DNA from: Pseudomonadota bacterium
Lineage (GTDB): Bacteria; Pseudomonadota; Gammaproteobacteria; Acidiferrobacterales; Acidiferrobacteraceae
Assembly: GCA_021795715.1 (NCBI GenBank)
Contig: JAJYPD010000016.1
Span: forward strand, 1-40,868
DNA: 40,868 nt
Direction: 5' to 3'
The notes below the pieces were generated by a model. It did no database searches, had not been told where the DNA came from, and saw nothing but the letters and a program-made list of their open reading frames with translations. The position numbers and the translations under genes were made by a program. Numbering within the stretch: the stretch's first letter is position 1; every line of letters begins with the position of its first letter. Shown here piece after piece: positions 40,448-40,868 of the stretch.

Positions 40448-40868
40448 ATGAGACTTGGTGTCAATATCGATCACGTGGCGACGCTGCGCCAGGCGCGTCA
40501 CACACTCTATCCCGACCCCATACAGGCCGCGCTCGTGGCGGAACAGGCGGGGGCGGATCTCATCACCTTGCATCTGCGCGAGGATCGAAGGCACATCCAG
40601 GAACGGGACGTGCGTCTCCTTGGCGAATTGCTCACCGTGCGCATGAATCTCGAGATGGCCGTGACACCGGACATGGTGGCCTTCGCCGTCGGGCAGCCGC
40701 CGAGCGACTGCTGCCTCGTGCCCGAGCGGCGCGCGGAACTGACCACGGAAGGCGGTTTGAACGTCGCAGACAGCATCGCCCGCATGGGTGAGGCGTGCGC
40801 GCAACTGGCCGCAGCCGGTATCCGCGTGTCTTTGTTCATCGATCCCGAGCCGCGGCAGATCGAGGCGG
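40448..40868 (+). CDS. pdxJ: Pyridoxine 5'-phosphate synthase PdxJ (partial)
   Basis: The first 140 residues of PdxJ, cut by the window end. The conserved start [20 protein letters not shown] and [20 protein letters not shown] are followed by [12 protein letters not shown]. Then come [32 protein letters not shown] and RVSLFIDP. PdxJ is a TIM-barrel enzyme that joins 1-deoxy-D-xylulose 5-phosphate and 3-amino-2-oxopropyl phosphate in vitamin B6 synthesis. The recO-pdxJ order is standard in gammaproteobacteria. Confidence 0.95.
   Translation, partial: MRLGVNIDHVATLRQARHTLYPDPIQAALVAEQAGADLITLHLREDRRHIQERDVRLLGELLTVRMNLEMAVTPDMVAFAVGQPPSDCCLVPERRAELTTEGGLNVADSIARMGEACAQLAAAGIRVSLFIDPEPRQIEA

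Noticed and set aside
1-40868. CRISPR arrays, retrons, long tandem repeats and classical anti-phage systems
   Set aside because: I looked for regularly spaced repeats, reverse transcriptases, Cas, restriction-modification and similar genes; apart from hipBA none is visible.

Overview
This is a GC-rich chromosomal window. The order nadB | rpoE-rseA-degP-lepA-lepB-DUF4845-rnc-era-recO-pdxJ at the right end is the classic gammaproteobacterial arrangement, so the source is very probably a gammaproteobacterium. High GC, osmoregulated periplasmic glucan (OPG) genes and several insertion-sequence remnants would fit an environmental, possibly acidophilic or chemolithotrophic lineage such as Acidiferrobacter-like organisms; that narrower placement is a guess from style, not something shown by the sequence.

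Layout. (1) 1-5.0 kb is an accessory patch: the tail of a Cys/Met-metabolism PLP enzyme, broken IS1182-type and IS1380-type transposases, a frameshifted SEC-C/TPR gene, an intact hipBA toxin-antitoxin pair, a small broken ORF, and an ISL3 transposase whose 5' end has been replaced. (2) 5.5-13.0 kb holds a membrane diguanylate cyclase, polX, a second membrane GGDEF-like protein with a destroyed active site behind an FNR/CRP-type box, a MarR regulator and a 14-helix EmrB/QacA-type exporter. (3) 13.0-14.2 kb has no convincing protein gene and ends in tRNA-Arg(ACG) with its own promoter. (4) 14.5-26.4 kb is an expanded OPG locus. It starts with a hybrid sensor kinase, then three different OpgG/OpgD-family periplasmic proteins (a conventional one, a shortened divergent one and a lipoprotein with a coiled-coil stalk) and one OpgH glucosyltransferase preceded by a 4-bp-overlapping small gene. 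A yajD-like HNH gene, psiE and a cold-shock gene are inserted between them. (5) 26.7-30.4 kb holds an RhlE-type RNA helicase, a canonical diguanylate cyclase and uppP. (6) 30.4-40.9 kb holds nadB, then the sigma-E module (without rseB) and the lepA-to-pdxJ housekeeping series.

How the genes relate. The OPG proteins, the sigma-E/RseA/DegP module, UppP, LepB and the sensor kinase all concern the cell envelope. OpgH polymerises and exports the beta-1,2-glucan backbone; OpgG/OpgD-type proteins process it in the periplasm. Three such proteins for one synthase, one of them apparently lipid-anchored on a stalk, is the most unusual content of the window. Three GGDEF-type membrane proteins (two probably active, one dead) suggest local c-di-GMP signalling, but no EAL or PilZ partner is present here.
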